Assembly: GCA_035764005.1 (NCBI GenBank)
Contig: DASTZZ010000111.1
Coordinates: 62,001 to 126,000, forward strand
Length of the DNA stretch: 64,000 bases
Source of the DNA: Terriglobales bacterium
GTDB lineage: Bacteria > Acidobacteriota > Terriglobia > Terriglobales > Acidobacteriaceae
Direction: 5' to 3'
Shown here: positions 17,226 through 24,589 of the stretch, piece after piece
Layout: the number at the start of each line of letters is the position of its first letter
Numbering within the stretch: position 1 is the first letter of the stretch
Notes under the pieces: model-generated
What the model was told of the DNA's origin: nothing
Database searches by the model: none
The model's input: only the letters and a program-made list of their open reading frames with translations
Translations under genes and position numbers: made by a program

Positions 17226-18509
17226 ATGCTGCAAGCCCTTATCGTCACTCTCCGGGAAGGCGTAGAAGCCGCTCTCATTATTGGCATTACTCTGGCGTAC
17301 CTGAAGAAAATTGGCCGCCCTGATCTACGCCGGACCGTCTACATCGCTTTAATCGCAGCTTTCGTTTCCAGCATCGGCGTAGCTATCGCACTCTCTCGGA
17401 CACAATTCAATCAGGATGTCTTCGAAGGCGTGGTGATGCTCATTGCAGCATTCTTTGTGGTCACCATGATCTGGTTCATGGGACGTGCCGCTAAGAAGCT
17501 GAAGGGCGAGATCGAAAGCAGGATAGGTGGATTTGCGGCGAAAAGCAGTGGCCTTGGCCTGTTCCTGTTCATCTTCCTGATGGTGCTGCGCGAAGGGGTT
17601 GAGACCGTTCTGATCCTCGCGGCTGTTGAGTTCAACTCCACTCAGTTGCTCAGCTTTATGGGGACGTTGGTTGGAGTGATTCTCGCGATCATCTTTGGCG
17701 TGATGTTCGTGAAGGGCAGCGTGCGCATTAATCTGCAGCGGTTCTTCCGTGTGACAACTGTCATTCTCGTGTTCGTCGCCGCTCAGCTCCTCGTCTCTGG
17801 TCTGCACGAGCTTTCCGAGAATGGGATTTTGCCCTCGAGCAAGCAGGAGATGGCGATCATTGGACCGATCGTCCGCAACGATCTTTTCTTCTTTATAACG
17901 ATTCTCGCCCTCGCCGCTCTAATGATCCTCTTCGATCAGCGCAGGAGACAAGGTGCTCCGCCGCGCGGTGGCTCAGGTGCGAGCGCGATCGGAACTGATG
18001 TCGAGTCGCGAGCGGTGCGACGGAAGGCGCAATGGTCGGCGCGCAAAGAGAAGCTATGGTCAACGGCCGTTTACGCATCATCCTTCGTTTTCATCGTTCT
18101 CGTCACGGCCCAGTTCATCTATGCCAAGAGCACCTCTTCCCTGTCTCCAGCCCATGAACTCGCCATAACGAATGGTCAGGTTGATATTCCCCTAAATGAC
18201 GTTTCGGATGGCAACTTGCATCGCTACTCCGTGAACCTTGATGGCAAAGAGATTCGCTTCCTCCTGTTCAAGAAACCGGACGGGAACGTAGTAACAGTGC
18301 TCGATGCGTGTCAGATATGCGGCCCGGTCGGCTTTTACAAGAGTGGCAATCAGATCATCTGCAAGAACTGCTCGGCCCCAGTAAATCCGCAATCCGTTGG
18401 ACAGGCGGGCGGATGCAATCCGATTCCAATCAAATCCACCAGCAACGGACAGCAGATCGTTATTACTCAAGCCGATCTCACGACTTCCCTGCCGGTCTTT
18501 GGAAAGTAG
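17226..18509 (+). CDS. FTR1-family iron permease fused to DUF2318 Fe-S-type domain
   Basis: 427 residues. The N-terminal membrane part has both FTR1 signatures, REGVE at 10-14 and 122-126, in the first and fourth helices; these acidic motifs carry iron through the channel. The C-terminal ~110 residues form a DUF2318 domain with paired cysteines at 362/365 (DACQICG) and 379/382 (CKNC) plus GGCNP, a proposed metal or Fe-S binding module. In the Campylobacter P19 system, as I recall, FTR1 and a DUF2318 protein are separate genes beside two ABC permeases and an ATPase; here they are fused and no p19 gene is seen. A Fur-like palindrome precedes it. No clear Shine-Dalgarno is present. Confidence 0.9.
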   Translation: MLQALIVTLREGVEAALIIGITLAYLKKIGRPDLRRTVYIALIAAFVSSIGVAIALSRTQFNQDVFEGVVMLIAAFFVVTMIWFMGRAAKKLKGEIESRIGGFAAKSSGLGLFLFIFLMVLREGVETVLILAAVEFNSTQLLSFMGTLVGVILAIIFGVMFVKGSVRINLQRFFRVTTVILVFVAAQLLVSGLHELSENGILPSSKQEMAIIGPIVRNDLFFFITILALAALMILFDQRRRQGAPPRGGSGASAIGTDVESRAVRRKAQWSARKEKLWSTAVYASSFVFIVLVTAQFIYAKSTSSLSPAHELAITNGQVDIPLNDVSDGNLHRYSVNLDGKEIRFLLFKKPDGNVVTVLDACQICGPVGFYKSGNQIICKNCSAPVNPQSVGQAGGCNPIPIKSTSNGQQIVITQADLTTSLPVFGK

Positions 18510-18514
18510 GACTT

Positions 18515-19765
18515 GTGTTTCTTCGGCTCCTATACCAATCCTTCCGGCGGCAGCAGAGGAGAAAACTGCTTGCAGGGATCGCCGTCATACTCGGCGTCGC
18601 CGTCGCTACGGCGATGATCGCTGTTGGCGTAGATGTTGGGGATAAGATCAACCGCGAACTACGCAGCTATGGCGCCAATATCGTTGTCTATCCCGAAGAC
18701 GCGGCGCTCGATGTGAGCGTCGGCGATCAGCAGATTAAACCTGTTTCGGGCGGCGCACATTTGAACGAATCGGATCTGCCAAAGATCAAGGGAATTTTTT
18801 GGGGACACAACATCCTCGCTTTTGCTCCTTTCCTCGAGACCACAAAAGAGGTTGAAGGTCATCAAGTCAGAGTGATAGGCACTTATTTCGATAAGCAGCT
18901 TCATTTTGGAAATGAAGCATTCCGAGCGGGAGTTCGTAAGCTATATCCGTGGTGGAAGATCGAGGCCGGAGGTTGGCCCGATGATCAGAGCGGCGGAGTG
19001 CTCATAGGATCTAGACTGGCACAACAGCTTCACCACGGGTGGGAACAGGGAAAGTTAACGAAGCTAGGGAGAGTCTCAGGAATCCTGACCACGGGCGGCT
19101 CTGAGGACATGGCTCTTGTCGTACCGCTTGCTGTCGCCCAAAAGCTCGCAGACAAACCAAACGCTGTAGACAAAATCTACGTTAGTGCGCTCACAAAGCC
19201 TGAGGACGCCTTCGCGCGCCGCGATCCTGCACGCATGAATGCTGCGGACCATGACCGCTGGTACTGCTCGCCATACGCGAACTCGATTGCTTTCCAACTT
19301 CAGGAAACCTTCCCCGGCTCGCGCGCCGAGCAGATTCGACAGGCGGCACAGAACGAGGGCGCAGTACTCTCTCACATTTCCGGCATGATGCTTCTGATTG
19401 CCATCGCATCGCTCATAGCGGCGGCACTCGTAGTTTCCGCGGCAATGGCGACTACCATTTTGGAACGGCGCCGCGAAGTCGGATTGATGAAGTCGCTCGG
19501 AGCAACAGCTGCGACCATTGCTTCATTGTTCGTGACTGAGGCTTCCCTGCTTGCTATTGTCGCTGGGCTGATTGGATTCGGGCTGGGCACCGTGATCGCG
19601 CAGCGCATCGGACGAACGATTTTCCATTCCGGCGTAGAGATCGCGCCTGTGCTTCTGCCCATCGTGATCTTCCTCGCGCTGCTGGTCACGATCGGCGGCA
19701 GCGCCGCGGCGATTCGACGCGCACTGCGTCTCGATCCTGTTGTGGTGCTGCGAGGCGACGCATGA
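18515..19765 (+). CDS. FtsX/MacB-type ABC transporter permease (first of two)
   Basis: About 416 residues from GTG 18515, five bases after the FTR1 stop and preceded by TAGGA; the frame is open further upstream but overlaps FTR1. One N-terminal helix (LLAGIAVILGVAVATAMIAV) precedes a large periplasmic MacB-like domain. The C-terminal FtsX core has three helices with LERRREVGLMKSLGATAATI, the coupling segment that contacts the ATPase. It forms the membrane part of a heteromeric transporter with the next gene. In MacB-like systems such permeases move substrates across the envelope by a mechanical stroke rather than a classical channel. Confidence 0.88.
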   Translation: MFLRLLYQSFRRQQRRKLLAGIAVILGVAVATAMIAVGVDVGDKINRELRSYGANIVVYPEDAALDVSVGDQQIKPVSGGAHLNESDLPKIKGIFWGHNILAFAPFLETTKEVEGHQVRVIGTYFDKQLHFGNEAFRAGVRKLYPWWKIEAGGWPDDQSGGVLIGSRLAQQLHHGWEQGKLTKLGRVSGILTTGGSEDMALVVPLAVAQKLADKPNAVDKIYVSALTKPEDAFARRDPARMNAADHDRWYCSPYANSIAFQLQETFPGSRAEQIRQAAQNEGAVLSHISGMMLLIAIASLIAAALVVSAAMATTILERRREVGLMKSLGATAATIASLFVTEASLLAIVAGLIGFGLGTVIAQRIGRTIFHSGVEIAPVLLPIVIFLALLVTIGGSAAAIRRALRLDPVVVLRGDA

Positions 19766-20868
19766 GTCTGCGTCGCTCCATGTTCTTCCACCTGCTCCGA
19801 CGCGGACTACTCGGACGTGGCAATCGTCCTGTGATTGCGCTCATTGCATTGACCATTGCGGCCACGATAATCACAGCGATGCTGAACCTCTACTACGGGC
19901 TTGAGAGCAAACTCAATCGCGATTTTCGTGCCTATGGAGCAAATGTCACTGTCGCCGCACCGGAAGGAAGTATTCTTCCGCCGGAAGCTTTCGAGAAAGC
20001 CCAGCAAATTCTGCCACCAGGTTCGCTTGTCGTGCGGTTTGCGTTTGCGATTGCGCACGCGAGCGATGGAAGCGCTATTGTCATCGCCGGCACTGATTTT
20101 TCCAAGCTGCAGAACCTCGACAAATGGTGGCTGGTTTCAAAATGGCCCACGCGAACCGATGAAGCTATCGTCGGCGTGAAAGCCGAACCACACATTTCTC
20201 CATCCAATGGCAGCTTCGATCTGAATTTCTCCGACCGCACTCTGCATCTGATTGAAGCGACGACGGTAAGGACAGGCGCCGAAGAGGAGAATCGGATTTA
20301 CATCTCGTTGCCCGGCTTCGAAAGTTGGACCGGCGTTCAACCTTCTTTGCTCGAAGTCTCCGTTCCCGGCTCTCGCCAGCAGGTCAATGCTGCCATTCGG
20401 CAACTGCAATCAGCGTTTCCATCGATGCAGGTGCGTCCGGTACGGCAACTTCTGGAAGCTCAGGGCGCAGTAATTACCCGCATGCGTTCGGTGATGCTCG
20501 CATCGACGTTGCTCATCACGCTCATGGTCGCGCTCTGCGTGTTTTCGACACTCACTTCATCTGTGCTGGAGCGACGACGGGATTTTGCTGTCATGAAGGC
20601 GATCGGATCGTCGCAAACTACAGTCAACGGATTGTTTGCCGGAGAGGCGGTTGTAATCGCGCTTATCGCGGCATTAAGCGGATATCTACTCGGCTCCGGA
20701 CTCGCCGCGTGGATTTCGAAGGCAAACTTCTATACCGCAGTTACGCCCAGGATCGCAGTGCTTCCCCTGGTGATTGCATGCAGCGTCGCATTGGCACTGC
20801 TCGCGGCACTGCTGCCGCTCGCGCAGTTGCAAGGGATTGAGCCGGCGGGCATCCTTAAAGGCGAATAA
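19762..20868 (+). CDS. FtsX/MacB-type ABC transporter permease (second of two)
   Basis: 368 residues. It overlaps the first permease by ATGA (19762-19765), indicating translational coupling. The architecture is the same: an N-terminal helix (VIALIALTIAATIITAML), a periplasmic domain, and a C-terminal FtsX core with LERRRDFAVMKAIGSSQTTV. The two permeases are clearly paralogous, sharing the N-terminal RDFRAYGAN / RELRSYGAN segment, so the transporter is probably a permease heterodimer. Its stop overlaps the ATPase start (TAATG at 20866-20870). Confidence 0.88.
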   Translation: MSLRRSMFFHLLRRGLLGRGNRPVIALIALTIAATIITAMLNLYYGLESKLNRDFRAYGANVTVAAPEGSILPPEAFEKAQQILPPGSLVVRFAFAIAHASDGSAIVIAGTDFSKLQNLDKWWLVSKWPTRTDEAIVGVKAEPHISPSNGSFDLNFSDRTLHLIEATTVRTGAEEENRIYISLPGFESWTGVQPSLLEVSVPGSRQQVNAAIRQLQSAFPSMQVRPVRQLLEAQGAVITRMRSVMLASTLLITLMVALCVFSTLTSSVLERRRDFAVMKAIGSSQTTVNGLFAGEAVVIALIAALSGYLLGSGLAAWISKANFYTAVTPRIAVLPLVIACSVALALLAALLPLAQLQGIEPAGILKGE

Positions 20869-22097
20869 TGTCGATCGAGATCATCAATGTTCGCAAGATC
20901 TACCCGGGCGGCCAACGCGGCCAGGCCGGCGAAATTCGTGCGCTCGACGGCATCTCACTCGGCGTACGCAAGGGCGAATGGCTCGCCATTATGGGACCTT
21001 CAGGCTCAGGGAAATCATCACTGGTGAACTTGATTGGCTGCCTTGATCGACCAAACTCAGGCGAGATCTACATTGATGGTCAGGATCTGAAGGAGCTCGC
21101 CGGCTCCGAGCTCAATCGCTTTCGCGCCGAGAAGATCGGCTTCATCTTCCAACAGTTTCACTTGATTCCGTATCTCACTGCTCTGGAAAATGTGATGCTC
21201 GCGCAGTACTTTCATTCCATGACGGACAAGCAGGAGGCATTGGAAGCGCTCGACCGAGTAGGACTGAAGGATCGCGCGAATCATCTTCCTGCACACCTTT
21301 CTGGCGGCGAACAGCAGCGCGTTTGCATCGCGCGTGCGTTGATCAATGATCCGAGCATCCTCCTCGCCGATGAACCGACTGGGAATCTTGATGCCAAGAA
21401 CGAAGAGATTGTTCTGCGCCAGCTGCGCGAGTTGCATCGCCAAGGGCGAACTATTGTGATGGTCACGCACGATCCGGTGGTGGCACGGCTGGCTGACCGC
21501 TCCATCGAACTGCACCACGGAACGATCGCGAATCAGCAGATGTTCAACATGTCCGACGAGATGCAATTCGACGAGGTGCTGGAAGAAATTTGGACGCTCC
21601 ACGAAAACGGTGAACTTGCTGAAGTTGGTCGAATGCAAGTTGATGGCGCCCTGCCTGTCGCGCTCGCCGTAGATCGGATGGAAGAGCTTGGATTGGTTCG
21701 CAAACGCCCGCATGGAGCCGCGGATCACACGCACAAAGACGTCCTAAACCGTTGCCATGAAGTTGTTCATCCGCAAACGCATTCCACTGAGCACGGGCAG
21801 TTCATTGTTGAATTCACGCCCGCCGGCCGGCGGCGCGCAGCGGATGTGATTCGCCGCCATCGCCTGGCGGAGCGTCTGTTCACGCAAACCTTGCAGGTGC
21901 AGAACGAGGACGAAATCGAGCAGCAGGCCTGCAAATTCGAGCACATCCTTTCACCTGAGGTCACCGATAAGATTTGTTCTTTTTTGGGACACCCTGAGAC
22001 TTGTCCGCACGGTAGCGCGATTCCTGCAGGAGAGTGCTGCGAGAAGGCAGGGAAGTCAGAAACGCGGGCCTTGGAAAAGAATCACGTCGAAGCATAG
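20868..22097 (+). CDS. ABC transporter ATPase fused to a DtxR/MntR-type metalloregulator domain
   Basis: 409 residues. Residues 1-225 are a MacB/LolD-class ATPase: Walker A GPSGSGKS (43-50), signature LSGGE (144-148), Walker B ILLADEP (164-170) and H-loop His201. Residues 230-280 look like a degenerate winged helix (FDEVLEEIWTLHENGEL). Residues 315-382 match the DtxR dimerisation/metal-binding domain: FTPAGRR, VIRRHRLAERLF, ACKFEH and GHPETCPHG. By my alignment His331, Glu335, Cys355, Glu358 and His359 correspond to DtxR His79, Glu83, Cys102, Glu105 and His106, while DtxR His98 is Glu351. A His-rich insert (282-309; seven His and one Cys) replaces the wing. Metal control of ATPase activity or of transcription is inferred. 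It is in frame throughout, with no sign of a frameshift. Confidence 0.9.
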   Translation: MSIEIINVRKIYPGGQRGQAGEIRALDGISLGVRKGEWLAIMGPSGSGKSSLVNLIGCLDRPNSGEIYIDGQDLKELAGSELNRFRAEKIGFIFQQFHLIPYLTALENVMLAQYFHSMTDKQEALEALDRVGLKDRANHLPAHLSGGEQQRVCIARALINDPSILLADEPTGNLDAKNEEIVLRQLRELHRQGRTIVMVTHDPVVARLADRSIELHHGTIANQQMFNMSDEMQFDEVLEEIWTLHENGELAEVGRMQVDGALPVALAVDRMEELGLVRKRPHGAADHTHKDVLNRCHEVVHPQTHSTEHGQFIVEFTPAGRRRAADVIRRHRLAERLFTQTLQVQNEDEIEQQACKFEHILSPEVTDKICSFLGHPETCPHGSAIPAGECCEKAGKSETRALEKNHVEA

Positions 22098-22112
22098 CTC
22101 TTTTCCGAGGCC
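22067..22112 (+). promoter_or_regulatory. Hairpin spanning the ATPase stop codon
   Basis: A 14-bp stem, GGCCTTGGAAAAGA (22067-22080) with TCTTTTCCGAGGCC (22099-22112), has a single G-T wobble and an 18-base loop containing the ATPase stop codon. No T tract follows, so it is not a typical terminator. It separates the four transport genes from the HEAT gene, whose ATG is 21 bp beyond, and may tune readthrough or mRNA stability. Confidence 0.55.
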
Positions 22113-22132
22113 TGCTTCTAAACAACCCGCAA

Positions 22133-23119
22133 ATGAGCAAGTCTGATCCGATTGAGAAGGCTCTTGACCGTATCGCCGAGTTGCGTCACGGAGACCCGTC
22201 TCCTCGGGATACTGACGAGATTCGCCGGTTCCTCACACACAAATCGAATCTCGTCGTTTCCAAAGCCGCGAAGCTAGTCGCAGAACAACGCCGATCGGAG
22301 TTTGTTCCCGATCTGGTTTCCGCATTCCATCGTTTTATGGCCAATCCGGCACAACTCGACAAGAGATGTGCCGCGCTCACCGGAATTACCGAAACCCTCT
22401 ATGAGATGGACTACTGCGAGCCAGACATTTACTTGCAAAGCCTGCGCCATGTTCAGATGGAAGCATCATTCGGTCCACCGGTCGATGCCGCTGCTGCTCT
22501 GCGTGGAATATCCGCTCAAGCTCTTCTGCGCACGCGCTACGAAGACGCGATGGCCGCGGTTCTGCCTCTGCTCGTCGACCGCGAGCCGCCTGCCAGAATC
22601 GGGGCGGTTCGCGCACTTGCAATCAATGGCGGCACCGCAGGCGCTCTTCTTTTACGGCTAAAGGTGCTGACGGGTGATTCGGAACCGGAGGTAATCGCGG
22701 AGTGCTTCTTGGGATTACTAAGCAACGCACCGGACGAATCGCTTTGCTTCGTTGCCGGCTTTATGGACGCTGACGATCAAGCGATATCAGATGCGGCCGT
22801 CTGGGCACTAGGACAATCCCGTCTGCCGGCAGCTTTCGAGGCGCTAAAAAATAAGTGGGAGAGGACAATTGAGCGCGATCAGCGAAGACGGATTTTATCG
22901 GCTATTGCAATGCTGCGACTGGAGAGTGCTGTTGAATTGCTATGTTCGATTATTTATTCGGAAAACCAAACTACTGCGAGCGACGCTTTGAATGCGCTCG
23001 CAACATTCAAATCGAACAGGAATATCCGCGAGGCGGTCGCAACGGCAGTTCGGAAGCGATGCGATAACAATTTACAGAGCACGTTCGTCCGCGAATTTGG
23101 CGAAACAAATCCTGAGTGA
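22133..23119 (+). CDS. HEAT-repeat protein
   Basis: 328 residues from ATG 22133; the open frame extends to 22034 but that part overlaps the ATPase gene. The sequence is all-helical with HEAT/PBS-lyase-type repeats, for example PARIGAVRALAINGGTAGA, PEVIAECFLGLLSNAPDESL and AISDAAVWALGQSRLPAAF. It has no catalytic motif. It is downstream of the iron-linked transporter with only a hairpin between, and the next structure is a strong terminator, so it is probably the last gene of that transcript. Its role there, perhaps as a scaffold, is unknown. Confidence 0.75.
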   Translation: MSKSDPIEKALDRIAELRHGDPSPRDTDEIRRFLTHKSNLVVSKAAKLVAEQRRSEFVPDLVSAFHRFMANPAQLDKRCAALTGITETLYEMDYCEPDIYLQSLRHVQMEASFGPPVDAAAALRGISAQALLRTRYEDAMAAVLPLLVDREPPARIGAVRALAINGGTAGALLLRLKVLTGDSEPEVIAECFLGLLSNAPDESLCFVAGFMDADDQAISDAAVWALGQSRLPAAFEALKNKWERTIERDQRRRILSAIAMLRLESAVELLCSIIYSENQTTASDALNALATFKSNRNIREAVATAVRKRCDNNLQSTFVREFGETNPE

Positions 23120-23150
23120 GAACCAAATCGCGCCCTAGAACAAAACAACA

Positions 23151-23180
23151 AAAGGCACGAGCCGGTTAGCTCGTGCCTTT
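23151..23180. terminator. Bidirectional Rho-independent terminator
   Basis: The stem AAAGGCACGAGC / GCTCGTGCCTTT (23151-23162, 23169-23180) has a six-base loop. It is flanked by an A/C-rich run on the left and TATTT on the right, so it can end transcripts from both the HEAT gene (plus strand) and the convergent tonB-like gene (minus strand). Confidence 0.9.
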
Positions 23181-23204
23181 TATTTCTCCTGATGATGACT
23201 TACT

Positions 23205-24233
23205 TCAGAAGAGCCTGAAAGCAACTTCTACGCTGATAGCCACTGCAACAGGTTTGCCGTCTTTTTCAGCGGGTTCAAACTTCCAGTTTTTGACAGCTTC
23301 CATCGCCTTCTCGTCGAGTCCCATTCCGAGACCCCGTTCGACTTTGAGACCGCGCGTGCGTCCATCGGTGCCGACGATGCAAGCCAAAACCACTGTACCT
23401 TGATACTTTGCTTTGCGAGCTTCTTCGGAGTACTCCGGCTCGGGCTTAAATATCACTTTCGGTTCGGTCACTCCGCCCACACCGGGACGAAACACTCCGC
23501 CGCCGTATCCACCGCCGACGCCATTACCGAGACCGCCACCTACGCCCGATCCGATTCCGCCACCGCTGCCAGAACCAATACCGGCGCCACTACCGACACC
23601 GTTCGAAGGCGGACCAGCGATCACCGGGGATTTCGGATCGCCAAGGTTCGGGATGTTATTGCTGGCGAGCTTCACCTGCGGAGGCATCACCATTGTGGGC
23701 TCTGCCGTGAGCTTTGGATGCTCGTTGCGCACCACAACTTCAGGAGGCGTGATCTGCTCCATTGCCGGCTTGGGTAAATGTCCCTTCGGAGCAATGACTT
23801 TATCGCGGTCGCCGCCACCACCGCCGCCCTGCAGAGTTGGCTGCTGCTTCGGGGTCATCGGCATGTACTCAGAGATGTCCGGAGCTACGAGCGTGACCGT
23901 CTCCTTCTTGGCCTCGGTGTAAACCTTGTGTCCCAAAATGGAAACGGCAACCAGCGCCCCAATCAGTCCAGCATGGACGACGACCGACGACGTTCGCGCA
24001 ACTTTGCGATTGTCGTAAGCGCCCCAGATGCTTTTGACGGCAACCGGGCGAGAGGTCAACTTGAGTGGGGGAAGCTTCTCCGGAAAAAGAACGTCGCGAA
24101 TGTTCTCTTTCAACGACTGAAAGAGAGAGCCTTCCGCCTTGAGGCCGAAGTTCGGCACGTGCTGCGCCGAAGCCGGTCTGCGTACCGGAGCATTCTGAGT
24201 CTCAGTAGGAGCGATCAAAACCTGGTTTGCCAT
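23205..24233 (-). CDS. tonB: Energy transducer TonB family protein
   Basis: About 342 residues from ATG 24233. One transmembrane helix (SSVVVHAGLIGALVAVSIL) follows a cytoplasmic N-terminus of about 80 residues. The periplasmic linker contains a long glycine/serine-rich stretch (GAGIGSGSGGGIGSGVGGGL). The C-terminal TonB domain is clear: EPEYSEEARKAKYQGTVVL to VKNWKFEPAEKDGKPVAV. It should transfer proton-motive energy to TonB-dependent receptors such as the Oar-like protein at 42.6-46.1 kb. TTG 24257 with GAAGGG upstream is a possible earlier start. No exbB or exbD is adjacent. Confidence 0.88.
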   Translation of the reverse strand: MANQVLIAPTETQNAPVRRPASAQHVPNFGLKAEGSLFQSLKENIRDVLFPEKLPPLKLTSRPVAVKSIWGAYDNRKVARTSSVVVHAGLIGALVAVSILGHKVYTEAKKETVTLVAPDISEYMPMTPKQQPTLQGGGGGGDRDKVIAPKGHLPKPAMEQITPPEVVVRNEHPKLTAEPTMVMPPQVKLASNNIPNLGDPKSPVIAGPPSNGVGSGAGIGSGSGGGIGSGVGGGLGNGVGGGYGGGVFRPGVGGVTEPKVIFKPEPEYSEEARKAKYQGTVVLACIVGTDGRTRGLKVERGLGMGLDEKAMEAVKNWKFEPAEKDGKPVAVAISVEVAFRLF

Positions 24234-24589
24234 AGAAACTAAATTCGACCCTTGCAACCCATTCCCTTCGTCGTTCTGGAGAGTGGCTGCTTACCTCTAT
24301 CCGATGAGTCATCTTCTTCTTTTGTTGCTCGCACAGCAGCCCCGATATTTACAACTTTGTCAAGACCTTAGACTGCGAAAATCTTAAAAAGTTTTTCGCT
24401 TGTCCCACAAATCAGAGCAACTCTGCCCACAAACTTGCATCCGCAAAATTAACAGTGACATGCATGCAAATGCATCGCTGTTTAGATGCGAACACCCGCC
24501 ACGCGGAACCAGACGTGAGTCTCCTTTGATGTAAACCCATCCCCTATAATGAAGTTTCCCGCCTTTTTAGGAGTAGATAACGACTGGGC
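24234..24589. other. Intergenic region between divergent tonB-like gene and ileS
   Basis: The gap holds the promoters of both neighbours. On the plus strand a TATAAT (24545-24550) suits ileS. An A/T-rich stretch around 24370-24400 could belong to the minus-strand promoter. ACATGCATGCAAATGCAT (around 24460) is a small self-complementary run. I see no T-box signature before ileS and no small ORF that I can support. Confidence 0.5.
24545..24550 (+). promoter_or_regulatory. Candidate -10 element of ileS promoter
   Basis: A perfect TATAAT lies 45 bp before the ileS start. No convincing -35 box is present at the right spacing (TCCTTT at 17 bp is weak). An AGGAG at 24569-24573 is the likely ribosome site, although it is 16 nt from the ATG. 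Confidence 0.5.

Noticed and set aside
18308-18514. Upstream extension of the first permease frame
   Set aside because: It overlaps the DUF2318 coding region of FTR1, whereas GTG 18515 has a ribosome site and follows the FTR1 stop directly.
23413-23922. Proline-rich plus-strand open frame
   Set aside because: It is the complement of the glycine-rich linker of the TonB-like protein; repeats of GGC/GCC give long proline runs on the other strand.
13308-24334. 14-base identical word TTTGTTGCTCGCAC upstream of two minus-strand genes (13308-13321 and 24321-24334)
   Set aside because: A few 14-base matches are expected by chance in 64 kb; no promoter element surrounds both copies in the same spacing.
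24234-24589. T-box or other riboswitch before ileS
   Set aside because: No T-box-like sequence, specifier loop or terminator/antiterminator pair is visible in the leader; only a TATAAT and a distant AGGAG are.
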